From contig NC_088326.1 in NCBI RefSeq assembly GCF_910592395.1, positions 439,001-503,000 on the forward strand: 64,000 bases of DNA, written 5' to 3'. Shown piece by piece: positions 1 through 12,100 of this stretch. Source of the DNA: Lineus longissimus. Its lineage: Eukaryota > Nemertea > Pilidiophora > Heteronemertea > Lineidae. The notes under the pieces were generated by a model. The model saw only the letters and a program-made list of their open reading frames with translations. It did not search any database and was not told the origin of the DNA. Each line of letters starts with the position of its first letter. Position 1 is the first letter of the stretch. A program made the translations under genes and the position numbers.

Positions 1-31
1 AATTTTCATGGTATTATCCCATCTCTTTCAG

Positions 32-615
32 ATTGGAAAAAGTGGCAATATTCCTGCTGGTACGACCGTTGATGTTGGCATCACGCATCCATCAGAGTTT
101 GATTTCTATCTATGCAGCCACGCTGGTATTCAGGGCACTAGTCGACCATCTCACTACCACGTTCTCTGGGACGATAATGGATTCAGTGCCGACCAGCTGC
201 AGATGCTGACCTATCAACTCTGTCACACGTATGTGAGGTGTACGCGCAGTGTCTCCATCCCGGCGCCCGCATACTATGCACATCTGGTGGCCTTCCGTGC
301 ACGCTACCATCTCGTGGAGAAGGAACACGATAGGTAAGGGTTGAATCCTAACTTTTTAGGTCTGATTTCACATTCCCTGTGAACTTGGTCACTTTTCTTT
401 AGTTACCACATCCTTTGGAAAAGAAATAAAACCTATAACCGCTAAATACCTACCAGGACAACTACAACATTATCTTTGTTCTTAAAAACCTGATTTCCCA
501 TTGCAGTGGTGAAGGTAGTCAACAGTCCGGACCGAGTGATGAGCGGACACCGACCGCGATGGCTCGCGCCGTTACTGTACATCCTGATACTCTCAAGGTC
601 ATGTATTTTGCATAA
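32..615 (+). CDS. AGO: Argonaute, C-terminal part of PIWI domain (partial; last two coding exons)
   Basis: Two exons, 32-333 and 507-615, join in frame (AG|T gives Ser) and end with TAA at 613-615. The first begins after a ctctttcag acceptor. Argonautes are the small-RNA-guided core of RISC and act mainly in the cytoplasm. The peptide starts [14 protein letters not shown] and continues with the hallmark stretches [24 protein letters not shown] and [12 protein letters not shown]. The histidine in YYAHLVAF aligns with the fourth residue of the DEDH slicer tetrad (His807 of human AGO2), so slicing ability is plausible, although the other three residues lie outside the window. The end, DTLKVMYFA, matches the conserved C-terminus of AGO-clade (miRNA-type) proteins rather than PIWI-clade ones. 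The AGO1-4 orthologue cannot be assigned from this part. The 5' end of the gene lies left of the window. Confidence 0.96.
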
Positions 616-3600
616 ACCTACAATGCTGAAGTCATTCCAATGCGATGAATTAGTGTTACCATGGTGACCTGGGTTAGCGGCTTGGACTCCTCCCCTGGAG
701 AAAGTTCAACACTGACGATGTTGTGACTCTAACTTTCATACTGGATTCACTGGACACATGAACACTTAAGTTAAAAGGGTCGAAGGTCACTTATTCTCAA
801 CCGAAAGCGTTTGAATTTGTCACAGCCAAAAGAGAACCAGTCTTATTCGTAAGTGTGATTATAGTTGTTTCCCGGGGGAAATTTAGTAATTTATTCCAGT
901 GATGTCAGCCATTTTGGATTTGCAATAATGACTAGCAAAAATGGTGCTGTGGGGTGTGTGCTTTTCATTGCCGTGACGATGTCTGTGTGTCTATCAACAA
1001 GGTGATTCCAAGTTTGGAATTTTTGCTCATTTTTCAATCGCCAAAATTTTTAGCACAATTTGTCATGTAATTCTGAAGTTGCCATAGAAACAATATGTTA
1101 ATCTCTGTGGCAATGGTTGCTAAGGGAACTAATTTTTATTGAGGCTGTGTTTGTATCAACTCGATATAAAATATTGTTTTCTAATTTTTCGTATTTCAAA
1201 AATCTCTAAAGGAAGAGATAGTTTAAGATCTAATGCAAAAGAAAGTTGCAATGGAAACTGTTTCCATGGCTACAGTCGGTGAAAAAAATGCAGCAGTGTG
1301 ATCTTAGAAAGCTGGAAGTATTTTTCTCATTAGAATTTTTTACTCTGAAGTATGTTTTAAAATGTGTCGGGAAGGCACATCCCGGGTCGTCCAGACCAGA
1401 AATTGTGTCGCGCATCTGAGCCTTCATAACTTTTTTGAAGGCATCTGAACAATGTAGATTCTACGTTAGAAATTTGTTACAAAATATTTAAATGCGTATT
1501 TCTTTTAAAAAATTCTGTTTTCTTTTTTAAAAATGAGAGTTTTGTGGTGCTTGTTTGGTGATTTGTTATCACAAGGGGACGACACCTGTTCACCTGATTT
1601 TGGCAGGTAAAATGTCTCACACCTGACTCGGCTTGTTTACTTCTTGTCAAGTTGATTGAACTGTGATCAACTTGTTCAATGTTCCTGCAGATTACGCATG
1701 TGAGTTGGGCCCAAACAACTCACCAAATTAAGGCTGATGAAAGCGATCTATTCTATAGGATGTGAACGTTTTACTTTCCATCTGTCAGCCTACCTGGGTC
1801 CTTCTTATTCTCCACCAAAGACGGTGTGGTCAAGCTTAGAAAGTGCTTCTTGATGTGGAAATAAGTTGTAGTTTGCTTATGTTTCATTTTGGAAGAACAT
1901 CCTATTGGCAAATGAAACCTCTTGGGGGGGGGGGGGGGGCTGAGGTGCAGGAAACATGAAAAATGATTCTTTTCTGTCCTTTTGAGGTTGAAAGTACATC
2001 CTATAATCCGTTGACATTTCTAAGAGGTGCTTTTGAATGAGTCGAGGTATTAACAGTTAGCCACTGCCGGCTCATATTTGCTGTCTCCAAAGTCATCTGT
2101 CTTTTACGAAGATTCACTGAAGAAATTTTGGATGAAATTCTTCCAAATGAAAAGAGTTATGGTAGTGGTGTGAAAATAGAGGAGTTTCTAAGTTGGAGTT
2201 GTGGAGGGATTGGTATAGATGGCGCTGCCAGGAACAGAAAACTGGTGCTACAAATAAAACTGAACTAACACCGTGCAATGTCATTGATGCAATCAAAAAT
2301 CTATTTGTACCCATCGATCAGTGTGCTCACCATCTTCTCGGTGATTGTCACTCCCGCCATTGTTCCACCGAACACGGTGTCTGTTATGATGTCATATGCA
2401 CAACCTCTATACCCTTGATTAAAGAATGGACTTCCCCTCTGAGGGAATTTATGCTCGTACCTCATTAAGTGATCTTGCTCAGGTCACCTGTTCAACAGGA
2501 ACATACCCTTACAGGTTGTCTCAGAAAATTCTCATTCTAGATTTTTAGATCTTTTACGTGTACAATGTGTTAGTCATTTTATAAATGAGGATGCTCATCG
2601 TTGAACATTCCAGTGGCAGAAATACACTTTGCGTATATCGTAGATAGATAGAGAGGTTACCATTTTGATCCCAGAATGAAGTGGCATTTTCACAGATATC
2701 GGGTCGCCTGTTGTCTGAAACAGTGTGTCTGGTATGACAGAAATACTGATAAAAAACAATCAATGACATGAACCAGAGAAAAGTAATCTATGTGCTCTTA
2801 ATCGAGATGTGAACCTCTTTAAGATAAATGATTGGTCAACTTGACTTTGAAGTAACTTAATAAGATCTGTGTCTAGTGTTAAAAGATTTGAAGAGAACAG
2901 AAAAGATGAAACCCATTTTCTCCGTGTGTATTGTATTTCTTAGAAAGTGTAAATTGTCAGACCATGCTAAGTTAACTGGGAACACTCATGCATTCAAGGG
3001 CAGCTCCCTGTATAGAATGTATAGGTGGTTCTGGCCAACTTAGATGGAGCCATGATGAAAGATTTGAATAAAATTCTCATCACACATTTTGACTAAAATA
3101 TGAAACTGTTAAAATCACTTGCTCTGTGTAGTGTACTTCTATGAAAGTATAAACCTTACGTTGTTGCTGGGTAGGCTGGAATCATCTATCTATTCATGGG
3201 CAGATCCCTGTGAAGAATCTATGGTAGGTTCTCACCTATTTAGGACAGCTCTATGGAAATATTTTAAATATCTTTTTATATCAATCGGAACGTTTTTTCT
3301 GGACCATTCTATAAATGGTTGGTGTCCATTTTAAGTTCACCTGTACCACCTGTTCATTGAAGGGCAGCTCCCTGTGTATACTGTATGGGTGGTCCTGGTC
3401 GATTTAAGATGGAACTAATGTTCTTAATCCCATTTTTTGATTGAAACATTCTTGTGCCATTTTTTTATCAGTCCTTCTGTTATTTATCTTTCTTGTTTTA
3501 TAAGTTTGTTTGTGTTTTAAGGTGGAATATCAGAATTTGAAATTTCCCCAAAAATGTTGTTTTAAACAACTTGTGCTTGTCCTTACGCCATGCCATGGCC

Positions 3601-6600
3601 GAGTGACATGGCCTAGGCCAATAAATGTTAATTTTATGGTTCTCGTCACCAATCGCATATGATTGTAGCGCTGCACCGGTAAAGTTCCACACTCATTATT
3701 TTCAAAATCTATCTTTGGAAGAATGTGAATGAAAGATGAAAGTTGATGACAATTTTACATCCATTCCTGTAATTGGTTGACGAGAACCAGAAAATCAACT
3801 TTCACATACTCAAGGGTTAAAGGCGTGGTTCGTTCGTGTACATTGTTTTTGTCTGTGGCACAAGTTAATAGAGATAAACATTGCCTTTGTACCATCATCA
3901 GACATGTCAGTGTGGTGATAGTTGACCTATTGAGTAGTAGAAAGTTATACTATAGCCTATATTGAAAAGTTTCAAATTCAATTTCAATTTCAATTGAACG
4001 AACAAACCAGGCCTTTAAGTATATGAATCTTCATTATATTGAAAGATTCTGATCATGACAGAACTTACACGAATGTGCCACCTTTCTCCCGACCCAATCA
4101 TGAAATGTGGTGGGGGCATTAAAGGCTGTGAAACCGACAACCTTAACAACCTGATCTGATGAACTTCCAGGCTTTTCTGAAAATGTTGCACTGTGAATTT
4201 CATCAATTTAGTGTTCCAGGTTTGTGGGAATTTTCCAAGTATGTCTTGAAAAAAAATTTTGAGCAATTTTGAACTTTTCATGAAAACATTGCATTTTTTC
4301 GGGACATACTGTTTTTGCAACAAATATGTTTTTTGTTTCTTAGTGTTATCATTATGAGTGTTGTGAAGATTGTAGTTTGCATTGTTTATATGTCCCTGGC
4401 GTGATCACGTCTGCTTTGAAATGCTTGTGAAAAAGCTCGCTCTTGTGAGGGTAACTTTGCCTAATAGCTGTTAGTCTACTCCTTTGAATTAAAGGAGGAC
4501 CCTTTGAATTAAAGGAGGAATGTGGAGGAAATGTGGGCCGTCGAAGAACGAGCCATTTGAAGTGAAACACTGGCAAATCTTCCAAGGCTTTTTGCGTGCA
4601 GTGCCAACCGTTATGAAATTAGACTCTAGTTTTCTGTGCCAATGTTCAAATAGTGAGGCAGTCACTATACTGAACGACCTACTGTGCCCATCCTCTCATT
4701 GCAGGTCTTGCGATCGTTTCTATATACACTCTGATTGTATTTTAGGAACGATGCAAAGGCCTGCTGTGAGAGGATGGACTGCGCATGGCGTACGTACTTC
4801 AAATAGTGGATCACTCCAACTCATGAACAAACATTTATCCGAGGAATGTGTTGTAAGGGCTGCTGGTTGTGCTGTATAAGAATGCTTTTTGACAAGCAGA
4901 CCTGCTAGAAAGTTGTACATCCTAAGTTTCATGCGTTAATTTTACTCATTCCTTAGTGCGAAGAAGGCTTTGACTTAGTTTTAACCCGGTAATAGATGGC
5001 ACTGTGAACAGCTTATTTCACATGTATACAGGGTGTTACAAAAAGGTGTCGGCTAATAAGACGAGAGAAAGACGCATCACAAGTAGGGTACCGGTTATCT
5101 GTCGCGTGCCTCATCTTTGTATGGACCTATGTTCAAAAACCCAAGATGTGACATTTTTTGCCGACATACTGTATCATGTAGCTTGTAGTACAATAGGAAG
5201 GTCGTAGCGTATATATATTTGTTAGTTTTTAATTTATATTCCGTCAATAGACAAAAATAAAAGCAACGCGTTTGTCTTGTGGCGACGTCAAACTAAGTTG
5301 GTTTTGTGGTTCATCTATGGAGCAATTAGAGAGGAGGTGTTTCCACCATGGCTGGTAGTGAAAACACTCTATACAATGTAGTGGTCCAATACCATTGAAT
5401 CCCAGCTATGATGGCCCATTGTTGGATTCGAGATTCCAGTTGGAGCCATACCCACACCTGGACCTGGAGACCTCCCAAAGCCCCTCTGGAGCATATAATA
5501 GTCAAACCGATATCCACATTTGGTGGCCGTTATCCCCATAGAGACGTCTCCATTAAAGAGGTTCTGTTTACTATATTTCATAAGGTATTTCACCAGAAAT
5601 AGATGGGAGTGGGTGGGGTTTTAGATTATTGCATTGATTTCAGGCATATCATTCTGGTGTACTGAACATCTATCTTTGCCTTGTAACAGCGATATTCTCG
5701 TACGTCTGCAGAGCAAAACCCAATAAATTCTCATGTCTCAGTCTGAAAGCCAGTCGGGGGCCATTGCAGCCCAGCAAGATATTTCATGCTGACAGAAAAT
5801 CTGTGGGGTTGTATCCTGAGGAGATCAGGTTGTTCTTAATCTTATCTGCAGATTGGTAAAGGTTGTGAATTCCTCTCAACGTGGTGGACCTGCGTGGGTG
5901 CAAAAAAGCTCCCATTCAGTGGAGCTTTCTCTGCAAAAGCCCATGGAATGGCTCAACCAACCTACATGATCTTCACCGAAACAACATTGCTACCCTCCCT
6001 TACCTGGCTGAAGGAAGTGGCACCAACTGAAGTCAGAGACAAGAAATCAATGCATAAAACATTCATACATAACTTCTGAAGCTTTCATTATTTTACATTT
6101 GATTCTTATAAATTTACAATATTGATAATTTACAAATATACATACACATACACGGCCATGACACATTCATATTGAAAATACCCAAGGGAATGATAAGCAA
6201 AACATTTAAAGCAAAGTGGTTACTTGGCAAATCACTCTTGACACATTGGGACCAAGAAGCAGAGCTAATTATACCCCCTCCCTCAACTTGATACGAGGTT
6301 ATTTACAGGACAATGGTGTCTTTTTCAGCTTCAGTGTAATTTGAGATGATCCCTCATTGCTAATGACATCTAATTTGCTGATGCGACTTGAAGAGATGAA
6401 CTGTGTCACACATGAGTGTCACTGACGTCAAGTTGCTTAAGACTGGGTTCCAGTCATCGAATGTCACAAAAGTAACTGTTCACTGATCCGAGAAATGTCA
6501 CTGAGCTTTGAACTGAAGTTTTAAAACAACGCAAGTTAAAATCATCCATTTGTTACATCAAGAGCGTACCGTCTTAATAAGTGGTGTCCGTGTCTTAGAG

Positions 6601-6863
6601 TTCCGAGATAGATATTTTCAATGTCAATCGCTGTTGTCCAAGACACTGTAGCACCACCAGTACACAGCTCCACTCAATATGTTGAAGCCTGACAAGCTCA
6701 GGCTGGTTTATAGACTCTCAAAAGAATCCATGGAATTAGAGATGTTTCCTCGAAGCAGTCCTGCGTCAACTCGGTGATATAGTCTATCGAACTTCAAGGA
6801 GGCAGTAGATGAAATAGGTGCAGTTGTCCCTGGATTGGACGGCCGCCTCCCTGATGTTGATTG
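616..6863. other. Intergenic region / Argonaute 3' flank; no gene recognised
   Basis: About 6.2 kb with only short open frames, none with a recognisable domain. It probably includes a long Argonaute 3'UTR on the left and the TMEM60 3'UTR on the right. AATAAA candidates occur at 2256, 3069, 5255 and 5722, and I cannot tell which is used. It holds an 18-bp poly-G run near 1924-1940, a degenerate tandem repeat at 2990-3420, and a duplicated 19-mer, itself palindromic (CCTTT-GAATT-AAAGG core), at 4481-4520. The longest frame (4520-4879, 119 codons) is cysteine-containing but unlike anything I know. Confidence 0.5.
2990..3420. repeat. Degenerate tandem repeat, three copies of about 160-200 bp
   Basis: The core phrase GGGCAGCTCCCTGT (or GGGCAGATCCCTGT) followed by a TATGGGTGGT-like stretch recurs at about 2998, 3200 and 3362. 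Each copy is preceded by a comparable CATTCAAGGG/TATTCATGGG/CATTGAAGGG word and followed by a TTTAGGA/TTAAGATGG-like stretch. The copies are strongly diverged, so this is an old local duplication or several insertions of one element. Confidence 0.5.
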
Positions 6864-7277
6864 TCAACATGACGTTGACCGACGTGATAAAAACAATAAA
6901 CTTTTGAAAACGTCTCCTATTCCGCCGAGAAGCAGTAGCCATAGTGGGATCATTACGTAATATAACGGCACGCGTTGGAAATATTGCAGTCTTATACAGA
7001 GAAAAACTTGGAATCCTAATTTGAGAATTAACGCAATCAGAAACCAGACTTTTCTGACCATTGTTAGTTCATTTCTGTCATAAGCACCATAGTCATTTTT
7101 GCAGTGCGTTATCATTTGGAACATCAGATATATCAAAATTAGGCCGTCAAATATCCACATCGGTATAAATATTATGAACCAGTTCCAGAGGACTTTTGCC
7201 TCTAGCCTTAGCACAAGTGCTATCACAAACACAAGAGCCACACACCATGTAAACAAAGCTCTATGCAGAACAGCCAT
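6864..7277 (-). CDS. TMEM60: Transmembrane protein 60 (TMEM60)
   Basis: Single-exon gene of 137 residues, close to the roughly 133 of vertebrate TMEM60. It starts at an ATG at 7277 on the minus strand. Four hydrophobic segments are visible at about residues 6-25, 32-52, 73-95 and 103-125. The diagnostic stretch WNWFIIFIPMWIFD lies at the start of the second segment, and a second conserved piece (KVWFLIALILKLGF) opens the third. The function of TMEM60 is unknown. The family is a small multipass membrane protein, also related to the TMEM185 fold. It is head to head with BAG3, the two start codons being 333 bp apart, so they probably share a promoter. The absence of introns agrees with the vertebrate gene, whose coding region is also in one exon as far as I recall. 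Confidence 0.92.
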   Translation of the reverse strand: MAVLHRALFTWCVALVFVIALVLRLEAKVLWNWFIIFIPMWIFDGLILIYLMFQMITHCKNDYGAYDRNELTMVRKVWFLIALILKLGFQVFLCIRLQYFQRVPLYYVMIPLWLLLLGGIGDVFKSLLFLSRRSTSC

Positions 7278-7609
7278 TTCATTATTTTCCAGTTCTCAAA
7301 TAATTTTCTCATTGCATTCTGCGCCACCTGGCGTTCTTGCATAAAACTGTTCCTTTAATTTTTCTTTGTAACTGCAATTATCATTGGCTGATAAAATTTC
7401 GTTCATCCAATCAGAGTTTCGTTCACAAATACTGTAGGTGTCATCCATAGAATTTTACATTGGTGATTTCTATTGGTTTAAATATTTTTAGTCAACCAAT
7501 CAAAGATCTGCTTGGATTGGACATTCGGGAAAGTTCGGGAATATGGCGAATGTTTCCAGCATTTTCTAGTTTTGGTCATTTCTGGATAAAATCACCAATA
7601 AAAATCGCA
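7278..7609. promoter_or_regulatory. Bidirectional TMEM60/BAG3 promoter with clustered CCAAT boxes
   Basis: This 332-bp gap separates two divergent start codons. CCAAT or its complement ATTGG occurs at 7383, 7407, 7459, 7472, 7496, 7516 and 7595, in both orientations, which suggests NF-Y-type binding. No TATA box is obvious. Transcription start sites are not visible, so the region may include both 5'UTRs. Confidence 0.6.
7524..7541 (+). promoter_or_regulatory. Perfect four-unit heat-shock element
   Basis: The 18-mer TTCGGGAAAGTTCGGGAA is four alternating inverted 5-bp units (TTC-nn-GAA-nn-TTC-nn-GAA) with exact spacing, the optimal binding site of trimeric HSF. It lies 69 bp upstream of the BAG3 start codon. 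BAG3 is an established HSF1 target in vertebrates, so the site fits its neighbour. TMEM60 could respond as well because of the head-to-head layout. Confidence 0.85.
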
Positions 7610-9160
7610 ATGTCTCAATTTCCACAATATCAGAATAGTGCTAACACATACGACAACGAACCATTACCACCAGGCTGGGAAATGTTTATCGATAGAGGCA
7701 CTGGGTGGCCATTTTTCGTGGATCACAACAGCCGAACAACAAGTTGGCAAGATCCAAGAAAAAGTCGATCGGTGAGTTCAATTTCGAGATTCGATTTCTC
7801 CATGTTTTACAGGTTTCAACACTAATCTTAATGGTCTTGTCCTCATGAATGTCATAATAGGCCTATATTGCCTTGTCATCGTGGCTATCACATCTCATCT
7901 GTTGCCCTGTCAGTGTGGCTTGTCGTGATTATTTTACACAGCATTTGATTTAGGCCTAATTTAGGTTCACTTGTACATAGGCCTAGCCCTAGGTAAAAAC
8001 AACATCATGACATGGTCCCTTCTGTTCCCAAAATACAACTAAGCAGAGTTTTTCTTTCTATATCTTTTCAGCAAGGAGACTACAATAATCCATATGGTTC
8101 CACATCAATTCCAGTGCAGCACCAGGGAGGTGGAGGATATCATCAACATCAATTTCCTCCAAGTCAACCCCCTAGTTCTTACCAGCAGCAGCCGCAGCAT
8201 CAGTACCAGTACGGGCAACCTCAACAAGCGCCACCAACCCGCCAATCGACGCCACAGCATCAATATCGCACACCACAAGGCAGTGTTGATATCCCCATCT
8301 TGCGCGAGTCTGGACATCCAAATAGCGGGCAGAATGCTAGACCTCAGCATCCAGGGACCCAATCACGTCCGATGCCTCAACAGCAGGATTCTCCTGTTCA
8401 CCAGGGGAGCCGGGTGTATCCTAATCTCCATCAAGCACAGCCTCCAAGGAGTTCACCACAAAATCAAGGCGCTGCCCAAAAAACCTATCAAGCAAGCCCA
8501 ACGATCAACAGGAATGTTCAAGATGTCCGCGGTGCCAAACCTGGAAACCAGTCACCAAGAACACCTCAGCGTAATCCTAATCTAGCGCCCCAAGAGCAAG
8601 GAAGTGCAAACAACAGTCGTGCCTCAACTCCATCAAAAGATATGACACAGATGGAGAAAATCGACATGATCCGCAGTAACGTTGAAAAACTGCGCCGAGA
8701 TGTTGACGAGTACATCGGCCCGAAAAGTGACAAAAACTTCATATACTTAGAAGAGATGCTGACACGTAATATGCTCAAGTTGGACTTAATTGAATCGGAT
8801 GGAAACTCGGATATCAGAACGGCACGGAAAAATGTAGTAAGGTCGGTCCAACAGGCTCTTGATCAACTGGAACTGAAGGGAATGACATATACGCCTCCCA
8901 CTGAAAGTGATGAGCTAGTTGGCAGTGAACGATGTGATGGAGCCCAGTTAGTCAACGAGCAAAAAGGTCAAGGTCATAGTCTTCAAGATACTGCTTCTAA
9001 TGACTATGACAACACACAGAATCGTGTCACTAATTCGAATGAACCTGGTGCTCCACCTCGTAATGCAAATGGAGGACCATCTTCGGCTCCACCAGGTGAC
9101 CACCAAGCACCACCAACCAAAGTTAAAGAAATGGTACTTAATAGTGAAGTCCCTTGTTGA
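7610..9160 (+). CDS. BAG3: BAG3/starvin-like co-chaperone (WW + BAG domains)
   Basis: Two exons, 7610-7771 and 8072-9160, join in phase 0 to give 416 residues. BAG3 proteins bind the Hsp70 ATPase domain as nucleotide-exchange factors and link it to small heat-shock proteins in selective autophagy. A WW domain at about residues 18-50 carries LPPGWE and the second tryptophan in TTSWQDP. The middle is rich in Gln, Pro and His and has two IPV-like motifs (SIPVQ at 66-70 and DIPIL at 127-131), the type that binds HSPB8/HSPB6 in human BAG3. One BAG domain lies at about 246-322, starting [14 protein letters not shown]. The last 90 residues are polar and low-complexity. Human BAG3 is longer (575 residues). 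The start is the ATG giving MSQFPQYQ; an upstream in-frame ATG at 7460 is overlapped by promoter elements and is less likely. Confidence 0.93.
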
Positions 9161-12100
9161 ATATAGCTATGAATAGCTGATGTCATTGTTAGGTTTGGCA
9201 CTGTTTAAGGCCTGTGGATGAAGTTGTATGCAAACTGAAAGTGAAAGCATTAAAAATGCATGAAGAGGGAAACTGATTGCTTGGTTCCCTTGGTTCGTGC
9301 ATCCATCCTCTTACAGTTTGTATGAAAATAATCTTCATCTACAGTCCTCAGAAAGTTGTCCTGCATGTGATTTGATAGTATAACATATTGTAGATGGAAC
9401 TTGTACTGTAAAAACAACTTTTTAAAAGCTCGTAACAATAGGTTTTTAGGGCGAATTTAAAACCCTGTGGAGTTGAGAGAGCTTTTTATACAAATTGGTG
9501 CTAGAAAGTGAGGGTATAGAATAGTCAGCTGGAATGGAAAGTGTTTCATGTCACATTTTACAAACTTAAGTTGAGTACTATCATGAGTAAAGGCAGAAAC
9601 TAGAGGCTCCGTATTACATGGATGTGAACTTGGTTAAATACTTAGTGTAACAATGCACAGCCAAATCACAATTCACCAGTTTAAAGTGCATGCTAACTGT
9701 CGAAAGCAAATATTACATTGGTGAGTGTCAAAGTCTCTTGCCTGTATGTGGACATGCCAGAATCATGTTCATTGTAAGTATATTGTAACACACCTCGGAG
9801 GGGTGGCATTTAGGCAAACTTGGCTGAACAATTATTTGTTGATTTGCCCGTTTCCTGCTTACATGTGTGTAATGAGTAGTAATTCCTATTGTCAGATCAC
9901 ATTCAATTGAAATGCCATTCTTCTAGATTTGCCCAAGTATCCGAAATGACTGTGTAGGACTGAATGAACTTTAGCTCCGCGTCGTTACGACATACACAAC
10001 TAAAGTAGTGAGGGCATTTTGTAGTGTAAGGTAGGGTGGTACAGTTATAGCCTCCTCTACTGCTGTGTACTGCCAGTTGGTTTCTACACTGGTGTGCTGT
10101 ATTTGTATCCCTTTACCTTAACCTCTAAAAATGACATGACGTCCTTTTGTTTTGCATCTTGTGGTAATACATGTTGGGGAACATTTTCGACTGCTACACC
10201 AGCCTAAGATGTTTCCATCTGAATTGGTGAGAAACCTCTCAGTCAACCTTTCTTTTCAATGCTTCAAGATGGAACAGTAAACTATGTGAGGCTCACTCCA
10301 TGCTCTTGTCCATCCAATAGCAAACACATGAGTTTGACCTTTACGAGGGAGTGTCAACTTCTTTTTGGTGTCTGACATCTGATCCGTGGTATTGGTTGAT
10401 TCCCACTCACACAAAGCAACCATGGTAGCACTTATGATGAAATCAGCTGTCTGTTGTTGTTTCCGTGGACACAAGTAGGCCTAGAAGTTCATTTTATGGT
10501 CTCCTGGAATATTTCTGTGGGCCTGCCCAGTTTACATATGTATTACTTGTGTTAGACTCTGAAAGACACTCTAGTGTTCATGTCGTGCTAAAAAGCACCG
10601 ATCCCGGTCGAGTTCAAAATATGTCTCGTGTTTACTTTTATGATATCACAGGCATTGGTTTGAATTGTGATGTAAAGTCTGCATTGTCTCTGTCTTAAAG
10701 GAGGAGTAGGAAGAGTTACAGCTGGGCAGGCTCTGCATATAGTTACATATCTCTTGATTGCCAGTGGAGCAGTACTTTCTGCCAAGTACGACAACTCCTC
10801 CTTTAAACGAACTGGTGAATTGACTCCACCTCTTTATGTTCAAAACATGTCATTTCTGCAGATCTTGGGCCATGTGTCCTTTAATAATTTCACTGTGATG
10901 CCACCTATTGTTCACATGATGTACTTCAAATGTAAATAGCTAGGATTGAATTATGTAAATAACAGTAAGTTATTAATAGAGTTAAATTTTATGTAAATTC
11001 AATTATTAATGATTAAAGTCTGTGTTACAATTGAATTTATAACTAATTTGTTGTGTTATTCTCTTTTTCTACTCACACCGATTCCCTTGGTATCTATGCT
11101 CTGTGGTAATTTCACAGCCTTGAGTTCACCGGGCGAGTAATCACGCCTCCAACTCCTGCTCTGGGAAGAGCATGTGCACCCTGCTCTCCAGAGCGGTTGA
11201 GCTGTCTTTGCCGTGGTATATCACTCTGATGACAATTCTCCTCAAGGATGTAGTGAGACGAGTGGTTATGCCTCATGAAACGTATGAGAACTAGTCCTCA
11301 GTATAGACAAGACTGTTTGTGACAATCCCCGATAGTCCTCGGCATATGCGCGACAGGTTGTGGTCGTCCTTAAGACAGGTAGCGGACTGGGTGGATGTGA
11401 TGCAGTCCTTAAATGTTGTTGTTGTGATACCGTCTTCCATTGTGAGAGCTTTCTTCATGCTGGCTGTAAAGTCATCTCCCACAGATGGATAATGATACTA
11501 ACAGAAAATCAAATCACACAAAGAAATCTATTTCTCCTATCAATTTATTGTATAATATATATTCTATATTGTCTAGACTCTAACCTCAACTAATACATGG
11601 CCAGCTTGTACTGTCAATAGTTCAACATGTTTGGAGAAATGCCAATGCCAGGAGCCATTATAACTAGCTAATTGTGAATAACAGGTCATCACAGCGGGTC
11701 TCTAAACATGATGTAGACAGAATATGAACAAGCATGTTCGCAACAGGTGCCCCTGCTGTTTGGACATGGATTGAGGTATTCCCTTCATGTCGCTGTTTTC
11801 TTGACACACCCTGTAGGCGAAAGTTGTAATGGCACCTGATAGACTTCTCCGTAATCTCCAGGTAAAAATGCGAACAGAAATTCAACAGAAAATATCTCGA
11901 AATAATAAGACCCAACACTTGATTCGCTTAAGTACAATTTCAATAAAGGTACCTGATTAGTGATTTACTCATTTTTCAAAACCCCTGGGGTTAAAACTAG
12001 TTTGAAACACACTAGAATTGACACAAGTCATCTATTGGCCTGTAGGAATCAATGCCACAAGATGTTTAGTTGAAGGGTTCTTCCAATTAATCTTCTAAAT

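Noticed and set aside
4520-4879. 119-codon frame with several cysteines between Argonaute and TMEM60
   Set aside because: No recognisable domain or cysteine spacing, no splice context and no support from neighbours; most likely chance.
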